Source of the DNA: an uncultured Bacteroidia bacterium
GTDB lineage: Bacteria; Bacteroidota; Bacteroidia; Bacteroidales; Prolixibacteraceae
Direction of reading: 5' to 3'
DNA: 64,000 nt
Assembly: GCA_903850335.1 (NCBI GenBank)
Contig: CAINLJ010000271.1
Location: forward strand, 62,001 to 126,000
Positions 54,931 to 63,438 of this stretch are shown here, in pieces (the stretch's first letter is position 1; each line of letters starts with the position of its first letter). Made by a program: the position numbers and the translations under genes. The notes under the pieces were generated by a model. The model was not told the DNA's origin, searched no databases, and saw nothing but the letters and a program-made list of their open reading frames with translations.

Positions 54931-55977
54931 ATGAATATCATGAAACGATTTACAGCACTGGTTTTTGCGCTAATTGCATTAACATCCTGCATCACAACAC
55001 ACAGTATACAGATCGATCAAATGGAGCCAGGTCAGATCCCCTTGCCTCCCAAGGTTCGGAAAGTTGCCCTGATTTCGAGAAACTTCAAGTTTTCAATCGA
55101 TACACTTAGAGGGTATTATAAACATAATCTTAGACTTTTCAGGGGTTTAAGAATCGATAATCAGCAGATTGATAGCCTTGCAGTTACAAAAACACTGGAT
55201 GAACTTCAAAAAATTTTATTAGGTTCCGGTCGTTTTGACGAAGTATTCGTCTACCCTTATAACGCAATTCTTCCCAATACCGCAGATAAAGAAATACCTT
55301 TGTCTTCTGGTTTTATTCAATCAATATGCAATGAGAGCCAAACAGATGCAATCGTTTCACTCGAAATGTTAAGTTATTTTTACAGTACTCATAATCAACA
55401 CTCCGGACACGATACCGGGAATGAGGCAAACACGAAAGTATCCTCGATCTGGTCTGTTTATACTCCCCAAATTAGCGGACCCCTTGAACGCTATAGCCAT
55501 TCTGAAATTATAAAATGGAACGAAAGAGACCTTGAGATAAAGGGAAAAAAAATCAATCCTCCGGATCGGAAAACGGCAATTCCTGTGGCTTGTGGTATTG
55601 CAGCAAAAAATTATAGTAAAAGGTTAGTACCGTATTGGGCCGAATCGTCCCGTGTTGTTGTCAGTCTAGATCGTCCGGATTTTGACAAAGCTCTTTCTCT
55701 TGCCTTAAAGAATAAGTGGAAGGAAGCTTCAATCATTTGGGAGAAGTATTCTACGAATGCACATCCTAAAATTTCTGGTATTGCTTCCTTAAATAATGCC
55801 GTCGCCCAGGAGATGATTGGTGACTATCGAAAAGCCTCATTTTATTCTGATAAATCCGTTAAACTTCTTCAATCAGGTGAATCTGGAAAAATCGCAAGAG
55901 CTTATGCTGCAATTTTATACAATAGAAAACAAAAAGTTTCAAATCTCGATTCACTTTTAACTCCTGGTCATAATTAA
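54931..55977 (+). CDS. DUF6340-like lipoprotein 2
   Basis: A 348-residue lipoprotein; start ATG 54931 or 54940 (MKRFTALVFALIAL), lipobox ALTSC near residue 20. Same architecture as the upstream paralog: ALISRNFKF strand near 47, TDAIVSLEML near 134, an AIPVACGIAAKNYSKRLVPYW segment near 216-236, and helical TPR-like repeats from about 250 with NKWKEASIIWEKY. The two have diverged strongly. Unlike its neighbour it is preceded by a sigma-54-type promoter, so it may be induced independently with the M48 protease gene 36 bp downstream. Confidence 0.8.
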   Translation: MNIMKRFTALVFALIALTSCITTHSIQIDQMEPGQIPLPPKVRKVALISRNFKFSIDTLRGYYKHNLRLFRGLRIDNQQIDSLAVTKTLDELQKILLGSGRFDEVFVYPYNAILPNTADKEIPLSSGFIQSICNESQTDAIVSLEMLSYFYSTHNQHSGHDTGNEANTKVSSIWSVYTPQISGPLERYSHSEIIKWNERDLEIKGKKINPPDRKTAIPVACGIAAKNYSKRLVPYWAESSRVVVSLDRPDFDKALSLALKNKWKEASIIWEKYSTNAHPKISGIASLNNAVAQEMIGDYRKASFYSDKSVKLLQSGESGKIARAYAAILYNRKQKVSNLDSLLTPGHN

Positions 55978-56013
55978 TTTTTGTATTCATGTTTTAAATC
56001 TATTATTCATTTG

Positions 56014-57249
56014 ATGACCCAAATTCTTTTTTATTCAATTACATGTATTCTAATTTTAAATTTTCTGTTAGATCGCTGGCTCGATTATTTAAATACAACG
56101 AAATTTTCTTCTGAATTGCCTGAGGAATTAAAAGGCATTTATGAAGATAAAAAATATAAAGAATCATTAAGATATGAAAAAGTTAGGTTGAGTTTCTCTT
56201 TGTTTACTGAAACTTTCGGCTTTATTACAATCTTAGCTCTATTTATTTCGGGAGCTTTTGGGTGGCTTGATATGGAGATAAGGAGCTGGGGGATAAATAA
56301 TCCAATTTTCATTTCATTAATCTATTTTGCGATTTTAGGTCTTTTAGCAGAAGTCTTTTCGCTGCCTGTGAAATATTATAATTGTTTTGTTATTGAACAG
56401 AAATTTGGATTTAATCAGTCTACACCTCGAATTTTTTTCCTGGATCAGCTTAAAGGTCTTTGTGTAGGGGGGATATTTGGAGGAGTCATTCTTTATCTGA
56501 TTGTTTGGATCTATCTGGTTGCCGGCAATTTATTCTGGCTTTATTCCTTAGGAGTCATCTCATTTTTCTCCCTGTTCATGCTATTTTTTTATTCGAGTCT
56601 CATTGTTCCTTTATTTAATAAACAAACATTGTTACAGGATGGTGAGTTAAAGGAAGCAATAACGGCTTTCATCGCAAAAACTGGTTTTCCGCTTGATGAT
56701 ATTTATGTTATTGATGGTTCGAAACGCTCTACTAAGGCAAATGCTTATTTTACCGGCTTAGGGAGCAAAAAGCGAATTGTATTGTACGATACGTTGATTA
56801 GCGAACTGGAAACAGAAGAGATTGTAGCAGTTTTGGCTCATGAAATTGGTCATTACAAGAACCATCATGTTTATTCAGGTATGTTTCTGTCCCTGGTCTC
56901 TACTGCATTTATGCTTTATGTTTTTGCCATAGTCAGTGCTAAACCGGTCTTTGCTGAAGTTCTGGGATCCGGATTTTCGGGATTTCACCTTTCAATTATT
57001 TCATTTGGGATGCTTTATACACCACTATCACAAATTATTGACCTTGGAATGAATTATCTGTCGAGGAAAAATGAATATCAGGCAGATCGGTTTGCTGGTT
57101 TAAATTATGAAAGTAAACATCTTTCATCTGCACTTAAAAAATTGTCTGTTAGCAATTTAAATAATCTGACTCCCCATTCTGTCTATGTATTTTTTCATTA
57201 TTCACATCCAACATTGCTTCAACGACTTAAAAAACTTTCAGAAATATAA
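56014..57249 (+). CDS. M48 family membrane metallopeptidase (Ste24-like)
   Basis: A 411-residue polytopic membrane protease. I use ATG 56014; a TTG at 55981 would add 11 residues. The zinc motif is HEIGH at residues 276-280, with the third ligand Glu in NEYQADRF near 353-360. It has the Ste24/CAAX-protease-1 arrangement, with a long membrane N-terminus and the segment SLPVKYYNCFVIEQKFGFN. In eukaryotes this family trims prenylated peptides; in bacteria it is linked to membrane protein quality control. Position after two lipoprotein genes and a sigma-54 promoter suggests envelope stress, which is inference. Confidence 0.92.
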   Translation: MTQILFYSITCILILNFLLDRWLDYLNTTKFSSELPEELKGIYEDKKYKESLRYEKVRLSFSLFTETFGFITILALFISGAFGWLDMEIRSWGINNPIFISLIYFAILGLLAEVFSLPVKYYNCFVIEQKFGFNQSTPRIFFLDQLKGLCVGGIFGGVILYLIVWIYLVAGNLFWLYSLGVISFFSLFMLFFYSSLIVPLFNKQTLLQDGELKEAITAFIAKTGFPLDDIYVIDGSKRSTKANAYFTGLGSKKRIVLYDTLISELETEEIVAVLAHEIGHYKNHHVYSGMFLSLVSTAFMLYVFAIVSAKPVFAEVLGSGFSGFHLSIISFGMLYTPLSQIIDLGMNYLSRKNEYQADRFAGLNYESKHLSSALKKLSVSNLNNLTPHSVYVFFHYSHPTLLQRLKKLSEI

Positions 57250-57321
57250 ATGTTAATGAGTTGATTAATCCCAAAAAACTTCAAGTAATTAGTTGCAACT
57301 GGCATTTTCAAGAAAGATTTG

Positions 57322-57329
57322 TATTTTTG
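57322..57329 (+). promoter_or_regulatory. -7 element before fabG
   Basis: TATTTTTG fully matches TAnnTTTG, 23 bp before the ATG at 57353. No clear -33 box at the right distance. Confidence 0.35.
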
Positions 57330-57352
57330 CCCACTAATAAAATTATGGAAAA

Positions 57353-58099
57353 ATGAGACTTTTAGAGGGAAAAACAGCAATAATTACCGGAGCTTCTCGC
57401 GGTATTGGCAAAGCAATTGCAATTAAATTTGCTGAAGAAGGGTGTAATATAGCTTTTACAGATCTGTTTTATGATGATGTTGCAAAGGCAACCGAATCAG
57501 AACTTTTGGCACTTGGAGTAAAGGCAAAAGGTTATGCATCTGATGCTTCAAAATTTGATGATACCCAAAGTGTTGTCAATCAGATTAATTCAGATTTCGG
57601 ATCTGTTGATATTTTGGTAAATAACGCAGGTATCACAAAGGATACACTATTGATGCGTATGACAGAGGAACAATGGGACGCTGTTATTACTGTAAATCTT
57701 AAATCCGTTTTTAATTTTACAAAGGCAGTTCAGGCAGGTATGCTGAAGCAGAAAAGTGGTTCAATCGTAAACATGAGTTCTGTTGTAGGAGTTAGTGGCA
57801 ATGGGGGTCAATCAAATTATTCTGCATCTAAAGCAGGAATCATTGGATTTACAAAATCAATTGCTAAAGAACTTGGCTCCAGAGGTATCCGCTCAAATGC
57901 TATTGCACCTGGATTTATCATTACAGAAATGACTGCAAAAATTCCTGAGGACGCTCGTAAACAATGGGAGGCAAACATTCCTATGAAACGTGGTGGGCTG
58001 CCGGATGAGGTTGCTAAAGTAGCGTTATTTCTTGCGTCAGACCTTGCATCATACGTTTCGGGTCAGGTTATCAATGTTTGTGGTGCAATGAACACCTAA
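57353..58099 (+). CDS. fabG: 3-oxoacyl-[acyl-carrier-protein] reductase
   Basis: A 248-residue short-chain dehydrogenase of the FabG type, reducing 3-oxoacyl-ACP with NADPH in fatty acid synthesis. Seen are the cofactor loop TGASRGIGKAIA near 13-24, NNAG near 90, the catalytic Ser in NMSSVVG near 138, and YSASKAG near 155-161. The C-terminal region NAIAPGFIITEM fits FabG. Length is exactly as expected. It is a single-gene unit with its own terminator. Other SDR activities cannot be excluded, but nothing suggests them. Confidence 0.92.
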   Translation: MRLLEGKTAIITGASRGIGKAIAIKFAEEGCNIAFTDLFYDDVAKATESELLALGVKAKGYASDASKFDDTQSVVNQINSDFGSVDILVNNAGITKDTLLMRMTEEQWDAVITVNLKSVFNFTKAVQAGMLKQKSGSIVNMSSVVGVSGNGGQSNYSASKAGIIGFTKSIAKELGSRGIRSNAIAPGFIITEMTAKIPEDARKQWEANIPMKRGGLPDEVAKVALFLASDLASYVSGQVINVCGAMNT

Positions 58100-58121
58100 A
58101 ATTAACCATTTAAAATTTTGC

Positions 58122-58150
58122 AAAAAGAGCTGAGGTATCAGCTCTTTTTT
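58122..58150 (+). terminator. Rho-independent terminator of fabG
   Basis: A perfect 12-bp stem AAAAAGAGCTGA/TCAGCTCTTTTT around a GGTA loop, followed by T. It lies 22 bp after the fabG stop. Confidence 0.93.
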
Positions 58151-58256
58151 GTTTTAGTAAATTGCACAAATTTTATCAGAATTTTCGTATATTGCAATAA
58201 TTGGTTGGCAGGCAGAAATACCTCAATTCGATACACTTTATCTGATAATCCTTCAA

Positions 58257-60209
58257 GTGAAAGCCAAAAACCTTTCTTATCTGTTAAGTATCTATTTTTT
58301 GATTACAGCAATTATTCTATCGGGTCTAATAATGCTGGCAGGTTTTTATTATGTCAGAAATTTAATATTTGAGAGCACCCGTTACCGACTCCAGTTTGAA
58401 GTGCGTGAAGTACTTGACGAGGTTGAAAACTCGATGTCAAACACAACATCCTTCGTAAAACAAGTTGCCCTGGATTTTAATAAAGCCGAATTGAGGCAAA
58501 ATCCTTCAAAATTTATGTCAATGATTTTTGAAGGACAGACACATGCTTATGCGCTGGTTGTATTAGAATCAAATCTCCGGGAGCGACCTGGTTATACTAC
58601 CATTATCAGTATTTGCAGTGTTGGTGAAACGGTTAAAATAGCAAAAAATGGGATCAGCATTGAGAATAAAGATATCAATGACTGGATAAAGTTAATGATG
58701 ATCAGGTCAGTACCTGAATGGAGTTCGCCCTTTTATGACAATCAAATAAAAGCAAGAGTAACAATTTTGGCCTATCCGTTTGATTATTTTGCCAATAACC
58801 TAAAAATCCACTCAACCATATTTTGTTTTGTAAATCTTGACGAACACTTAAAGGAACTGATTCGGCAACCTAATGTAAAATCCGGATTTGCCATGCTTGT
58901 TAATGAAAAGTATCAAATTGTTTATCATCCTGACAGTTCCCAAACCGGTAATAATCCTGAATTATTCACAGGTGTATTTGGTACAAGTAAATTAGATTTG
59001 AACCGAATATTATTTGATCATCGTTCAGGATACAGGTTTGGGTATGCGGATTCTGGAAATAATAGAAGAAAGGTTGTAATTTACTGGCCAGTTCTGTCCA
59101 ATAAATGGTTTATGATTATGGCTATTCCTGAAAATTTTTTTATATCAGATTTTGGACGCATCCTTCTTCTGTTAATACCGTTGTTATTTTTTGGAGGAGG
59201 TGTCGCTGCTTCTATAACTATATACAAATCATACAAATATATTGCACCTATCTCATCATTGGCTAAAGATTCCCATAAAATTGTCGAGGAGGACTTAGCG
59301 GTTCAAGATAAATTAACCTACCCAAATTACACTCAATCACTTCGGCATAAAAGACATTCAGGTTTTCAGATTGAGGATATCAAATTGCTCGCCAGTAACA
59401 TCGAGAAAATAAGAGACAGACTTGCAACCTATCGCGAAAGTTCAATAAAAAGCTCTTTAGACAAAAAAGAAATTGATAATGAATTGAATTTGGCCCGGGA
59501 TATAGAAATGGGAATGATTCCAACAAATTTTCCTTTGGAAGCGGGTCGAACCGATTTTGATGCATATGGAAAATTAATTCCGGCCAGGATTGTTGGAGGA
59601 GATTTATTTGATTTATTCCTTTTGGATAAGAAACAATTATTTATGTCCGTAACGGATACGGTAGGGAAAGGTATTCCAGCTGCCATGTATTCAGTAATGA
59701 CTCGCACTATAATCCGCACAATTGCCAGCCCTGGCATAGGTCCGGGTAAGATGATGGAATCATTAAATGGTGCTTTGAGTTTGCTCCATGATTCAGATAT
59801 GTTTGCTACTGTAATTTTGGGTAAGCTTGATCTTGAAACAGGCGAGTTTATTTATTGTAATGCAGGTCATCCCCATCCCTTTGTCCTAAGAAATAAAAAT
59901 GATGATGTGACAATTTTAGAATCTCATGGAATTCCAATTGGTATAAAACGAAATGTCACCTATCCGGAGAACCGGATTTTACTGGCTGCAGGGGAATCAA
60001 TAATTACTTACACTGATGGAATTACGGAACAATATGATGAAGACGGCACGATATATGGCATCGACCGGCTTATTAATACCTCAAAACAATTACGGGAAAT
60101 GCCGGCCTGTACTATTACAAATCAACTTATTGATTCGTTAAAATCTTTTCAGGGCAATGCAGAAGTGCATGACGACAAAACTGTCCTGGTTGTAAAGTTT
60201 CTGGGATAA
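58257..60209 (+). CDS. Membrane sensor PP2C (SpoIIE-type) phosphatase
   Basis: A 650-residue protein with GTG start at 58257. Membrane helix 1 spans about 10-32, an extracellular Cache-like sensor domain about 33-298, and membrane helix 2 about 300-325. A linker follows, then a SpoIIE/RsbU-type PP2C domain from about 405 to 650, with VGGDLFDLF near 447 and DTVGKGIPAAMYS near 468, the Asp/Gly metal-site motifs, then YCNAGHPHPF near 540 and TDGITEQYDEDG near 586. Such proteins usually dephosphorylate anti-anti-sigma factors in partner-switching pathways. No STAS or anti-sigma gene is next to it. Confidence 0.88.
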   Translation: MKAKNLSYLLSIYFLITAIILSGLIMLAGFYYVRNLIFESTRYRLQFEVREVLDEVENSMSNTTSFVKQVALDFNKAELRQNPSKFMSMIFEGQTHAYALVVLESNLRERPGYTTIISICSVGETVKIAKNGISIENKDINDWIKLMMIRSVPEWSSPFYDNQIKARVTILAYPFDYFANNLKIHSTIFCFVNLDEHLKELIRQPNVKSGFAMLVNEKYQIVYHPDSSQTGNNPELFTGVFGTSKLDLNRILFDHRSGYRFGYADSGNNRRKVVIYWPVLSNKWFMIMAIPENFFISDFGRILLLLIPLLFFGGGVAASITIYKSYKYIAPISSLAKDSHKIVEEDLAVQDKLTYPNYTQSLRHKRHSGFQIEDIKLLASNIEKIRDRLATYRESSIKSSLDKKEIDNELNLARDIEMGMIPTNFPLEAGRTDFDAYGKLIPARIVGGDLFDLFLLDKKQLFMSVTDTVGKGIPAAMYSVMTRTIIRTIASPGIGPGKMMESLNGALSLLHDSDMFATVILGKLDLETGEFIYCNAGHPHPFVLRNKNDDVTILESHGIPIGIKRNVTYPENRILLAAGESIITYTDGITEQYDEDGTIYGIDRLINTSKQLREMPACTITNQLIDSLKSFQGNAEVHDDKTVLVVKFLG

Positions 60210-60254
60210 GTAGTAAGTACCTGAAATTTTGATCGTTGCAGCAATAGGAAGGTA

Positions 60255-60992
60255 TTAGTTTAATCCACGCTCTTTGCAAATTAATTGATAGGCCTCATTT
60301 AATTTCTGAAATTTCTCATTTGCTGCTTTTTGAACATCCTCTCCAAGGTAGCTTACTTTGTCGGGATGGTATTTCAATGCCATTTTGCGATATGCTTTCT
60401 TTACCTCTTCATTTGATGCCTGTTTCTGAATTTCCAGAATATCATACGCCCAATCTGTTTTTGGGACAAACATGGCTTCAATCGAGTTATAATCTGGTTG
60501 AGAAATTCCAAGTGTTGAAGCAATATGCTGAATCAGAGATAATTCATCGGGATGGATAATCCCATCTGCATTTGCTATACCAAATAGAAAATGAATAAGT
60601 TGCAAACGAGAGGAGTAATCAATAAATTTTTTAATCTGATTGCAGACATCAGTAACCGGGATATTCTGCTGGGTGAGGTCTTTAAGAATGACAAGAGCCT
60701 GCTTTGCCCCGTCGGTTCCAAAACTACGAACCAGAAATTCTTTAACATAGTCAAGTTCGGAACGTAATATTTTGCCGTCCGCTTTTAGTACAGCAGTTAC
60801 AAGCACCAACAAGCTAAACATATAGTCACCTTGTGTAATCTGCATTTTTGGGCCGGTGCTTGTACTGGTGTTCGAACTTATTATCTCGGCTTCGTCAAAA
60901 AAGGACCCTAAAAAGAATCCTGCCAATGCCCCGAGAGGTCCTCCAAGTGTAAATCCTAATCCACCACCGATCCATTTACCTAACTTTGCCAT
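60255..60992 (-). CDS. TerB-like domain plus J-domain protein (DjlA-like)
   Basis: A 245-residue protein. Residues 8-32 form a Gly-rich hydrophobic segment (GGGLGFTLGGPLGALAG) that may insert in the membrane. A TerB-like helical domain spans about 50-165, with DGKILRSELDYV near 73 and DGIIHPDE near 143. A C-terminal J-domain spans about 178-245, with the HPD triplet in KYHPDK near 212. It is expected to recruit DnaK. It overlaps coaE by 17 bp, so translational coupling is likely. The C-terminal end converges with the PP2C gene. Confidence 0.9.
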   Translation of the reverse strand: MAKLGKWIGGGLGFTLGGPLGALAGFFLGSFFDEAEIISSNTSTSTGPKMQITQGDYMFSLLVLVTAVLKADGKILRSELDYVKEFLVRSFGTDGAKQALVILKDLTQQNIPVTDVCNQIKKFIDYSSRLQLIHFLFGIANADGIIHPDELSLIQHIASTLGISQPDYNSIEAMFVPKTDWAYDILEIQKQASNEEVKKAYRKMALKYHPDKVSYLGEDVQKAANEKFQKLNEAYQLICKERGLN

Positions 60993-61575
60993 ATTCTCTT
61001 ATTAATTTGTCAATATTCAAAACCTGAGGTATTAATAAATAATTATCGTTATTATCGATATGATAATCTGCTAAAATAGATTTATCCCGATCTGACATTT
61101 GATTTAAAATTCGCTTTTTTACAATTTCTTCTGTCACATGATCTCTTTCAATAACACGGGCAATCCGCAGATTTTCTTGAGACAAAACTACGATATTTCG
61201 TTCAAAATCTTTTGCGTAACCACTCTCAAAAAGAATAGCAGCCTCATAGAGTGTATAGGGTGCTGAACGAAATTTCTGGCACCACTCTAAGAATTTCTTC
61301 CTTACTGCAGGATGTATGATCCCATTTATAGCTGCCAACGCTTGTTTGTTATTAAAAATGATCTCTGCCAGGCGTTTTCTGTCAAGTATTCCGTCTGAAT
61401 TATAAATACTTGGTCCAAACGCTCTACCTATCTGATATTTAATTTCAGGATCACTATTTTGGAGGCTTCTAGCTTCAAAATCCGCATTAAAAACAGGAAT
61501 TCCTAATAGGCTGAAGATTTCGCAGACTATAGATTTTCCGCTACCTATACCACCAGTTATTCCAATTTTTATCAT
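60976..61575 (-). CDS. coaE: Dephospho-CoA kinase
   Basis: A 199-residue P-loop kinase doing the last step of coenzyme A synthesis. The Walker A is GITGGIGSGKS (near 5-15), followed by NADFEARSLQ (near 30-39), which holds the catalytic Asp, and the lid with RVIERDHVTEE near 140. Length is typical. It overlaps the J-domain gene and lies 8 bp after the YbbR gene. Confidence 0.95.
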   Translation of the reverse strand: MIKIGITGGIGSGKSIVCEIFSLLGIPVFNADFEARSLQNSDPEIKYQIGRAFGPSIYNSDGILDRKRLAEIIFNNKQALAAINGIIHPAVRKKFLEWCQKFRSAPYTLYEAAILFESGYAKDFERNIVVLSQENLRIARVIERDHVTEEIVKKRILNQMSDRDKSILADYHIDNNDNYLLIPQVLNIDKLIREYGKVR

Positions 61576-61583
61576 ATCATGAC

Positions 61584-62573
61584 TTATTTCCGTTCAGTAA
61601 TAAAGTCTACCTCTTTGGGTGAATAATCCACATAAAGCACATTATCCGGTATTTTTTCTAATTTAACCGCCATTTTGGACAAGGTTTGCGAACGGCGCGA
61701 ATAGTCTATTATAGCTTTAAAACTATTGCTATTCAGTCGGTTATATTCACTAATCCCAACCCTGCAGGAAATCCTTACCTTTGAAGGGAACGTTTTTATT
61801 TGCAAACTGTCAGGTTGATTAATTACAAGAACCGGAATATCAAATCTTGCTTCAGTGCATTGTTCAACAACAATTTGAACTGAAACTGACTTTATATCGG
61901 AATTTATTTCGGATGGAATGAAAAGGGGAGTACTGATGAAAACTGATTGGGATAATTTTTCCTGTTTTACAACCAAAGTATTAATATCGGTCAAAGTATC
62001 AAGGATTTCCACAGGCCCTCTTACTAATATTGACTCGGGTTTTGCAACTGGTTGTTTTTGAAGAATGTATTCCTTTGCCAGATTAAGATCAACTATTGGA
62101 TGAATCTTTACAAGCTTCTCAATGATCCGGCTAACTCTGAAGGTTATAGAATCAGGTCTTACACTTATTATTGAAATTTCATTGCTGATTTGTTTTGCAA
62201 ACTCCTCTTTGTGAGCAATTGTAGATACTGAATACTTTGATAAAAACCGATTTTCCAAATAATTGTTTGATAACTCATTTACATCCAGGATTAAAGGCGA
62301 AAATGCCAGCCTAAGCTTGTATCTTAGCAAAGTATAGCCCAGTGCATCAACATTTAAATCTAATTTATCTGGTAATATACCTGTAAGATCCTTATTTTTC
62401 GGAACATTAACATATTTGACGGGAACTGTGATATGGTCTGTATAGTGCTTTTCGAGTGCATTAAGAAACCAGAGGAAAGAAGCCAGTGCGAGGCAAACAA
62501 AAAAAACAAATGCTTTTCCATTCCGGATAGCTTTTATTTCATTCTTAAAATAGGTAAATACCCGTCTTATCAT
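61584..62573 (-). CDS. YbbR-domain membrane-anchored protein
   Basis: A 329-residue protein with one N-terminal membrane helix (about 21-40) and a periplasmic part made of YbbR-like beta units, e.g. VPKNKDLTG near 58, KPESILVRGPVEILDTLTDI near 177 and DIPVLVINQPDSLQIKTFP near 243. In Firmicutes the YbbR protein CdaR regulates the diadenylate cyclase CdaA; no cdaA is adjacent here, so that link is not assumed. It begins the ybbR-coaE-J-protein unit, just after the yajC terminator. Confidence 0.85.
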   Translation of the reverse strand: MIRRVFTYFKNEIKAIRNGKAFVFFVCLALASFLWFLNALEKHYTDHITVPVKYVNVPKNKDLTGILPDKLDLNVDALGYTLLRYKLRLAFSPLILDVNELSNNYLENRFLSKYSVSTIAHKEEFAKQISNEISIISVRPDSITFRVSRIIEKLVKIHPIVDLNLAKEYILQKQPVAKPESILVRGPVEILDTLTDINTLVVKQEKLSQSVFISTPLFIPSEINSDIKSVSVQIVVEQCTEARFDIPVLVINQPDSLQIKTFPSKVRISCRVGISEYNRLNSNSFKAIIDYSRRSQTLSKMAVKLEKIPDNVLYVDYSPKEVDFITERK

Positions 62574-62598
62574 ATTGGATAAATATTTAGGATCAAGT

Positions 62599-62624
62599 AA
62601 AAAGGCCGGTTGCCCAGCCTTTCA
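62599..62624 (-). terminator. Terminator after the nusB-DUF1573-yajC unit
   Basis: On the minus strand AAAGGCTGG (62622-62614) pairs with CCGGCCTTT (62609-62601), with one T-G wobble, around a GCAA loop, followed by T residues. Confidence 0.82.
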
Positions 62625-62650
62625 GAAAAATAAACAAAAAGTTCTATTTA

Positions 62651-62974
62651 CTATTTCTGAACCGGTGCATCAGACATGTCCTTTAGAACAACACTCTTAT
62701 CAACTTTTAGTTTTACATTTAAAGCAACTTCAAGAATAATGATATCATCCTTAATTTCATCAATCTTTCCATAGATCCCGCCAGTTGTAACAATTTTGTC
62801 ACCTTTTTGAAGGGCTGAACGGAATTTTGTCAATTCTTTTTGCCGTTTCATTTGTGGTCTGATCATGAAAAAATAAAAAACTACGATCATTAAACCCATC
62901 ATAAGCACCATACTCATGGAGGAACCTCCTGCCTGAGGTGCTGCCTGGGCTGTGATAAATAAAATTGAACTCAT
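62651..62974 (-). CDS. yajC: Preprotein translocase subunit YajC
   Basis: A 107-residue protein with one N-terminal membrane helix (about 22-40) and a small soluble domain with FRSALQKGDKIVTTGGIYG near 52-70. It associates with SecDF and helps the Sec translocase. It overlaps the DUF1573 gene by 4 bp. A terminator follows. Confidence 0.95.
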   Translation of the reverse strand: MSSILFITAQAAPQAGGSSMSMVLMMGLMIVVFYFFMIRPQMKRQKELTKFRSALQKGDKIVTTGGIYGKIDEIKDDIIILEVALNVKLKVDKSVVLKDMSDAPVQK

Positions 62975-63438
62975 TTTTGTGTGTTTAAATTATTATTAAA
63001 TTGTTTATTTTCAATATAAGCTCCAATATGTAACTCTTTCTTATCTCCATACGAAGTTTCCAACGTTGTTTCAAGCAGGAGATTTCCCCATTCGCCTCCG
63101 CTGTCCAACACCACCTCAATGCTGGAAGTCCCTCCAGGTAAAATATCTGCCTTACTGTATTTTACCTCAATACATCCGCATGATTTTTCAACCTTTACAA
63201 ACCTAAAAGGAGAGCCACCGGTATTTTTGAAGATAAACGAATAAGAAACGATTTCACCCGCATAAAGCGTACCAAAATTATGAATTTCCTTATCAAAAGC
63301 AATCTTCCCCGGGCTCTTTTTTTCTCCTGGTTTTAATGACTGAGTGTTACCTTTCTTTGTTTTACTGTTGCAATCAAGAAGAACGAACGGTAAACACAGA
63401 GTAAAAATCAATGTGATAAGGTGTATTCCAAGTCTCAT
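62971..63438 (-). CDS. DUF1573 lipoprotein
   Basis: A 155-residue exported protein, likely a lipoprotein: the lipobox-like FVLLDC ends near residue 23. The DUF1573 domain (about 48-145) is an immunoglobulin-like fold with HNFGTLYAGEIVSYSF near 53-68 and VEKSCGCIEVKYSK near 83-96, whose CGC is the hallmark. The family is abundant in Bacteroidota; its function is unknown. It overlaps nusB by 4 bp and yajC by 4 bp. Confidence 0.9.
   Translation of the reverse strand: MRLGIHLITLIFTLCLPFVLLDCNSKTKKGNTQSLKPGEKKSPGKIAFDKEIHNFGTLYAGEIVSYSFIFKNTGGSPFRFVKVEKSCGCIEVKYSKADILPGGTSSIEVVLDSGGEWGNLLLETTLETSYGDKKELHIGAYIENKQFNNNLNTQK

Noticed and set aside
58118-58372. 84-residue frame between fabG and the PP2C gene
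   Set aside because: It begins on the fabG terminator and ends inside the PP2C gene in another frame; no start signal or similarity.
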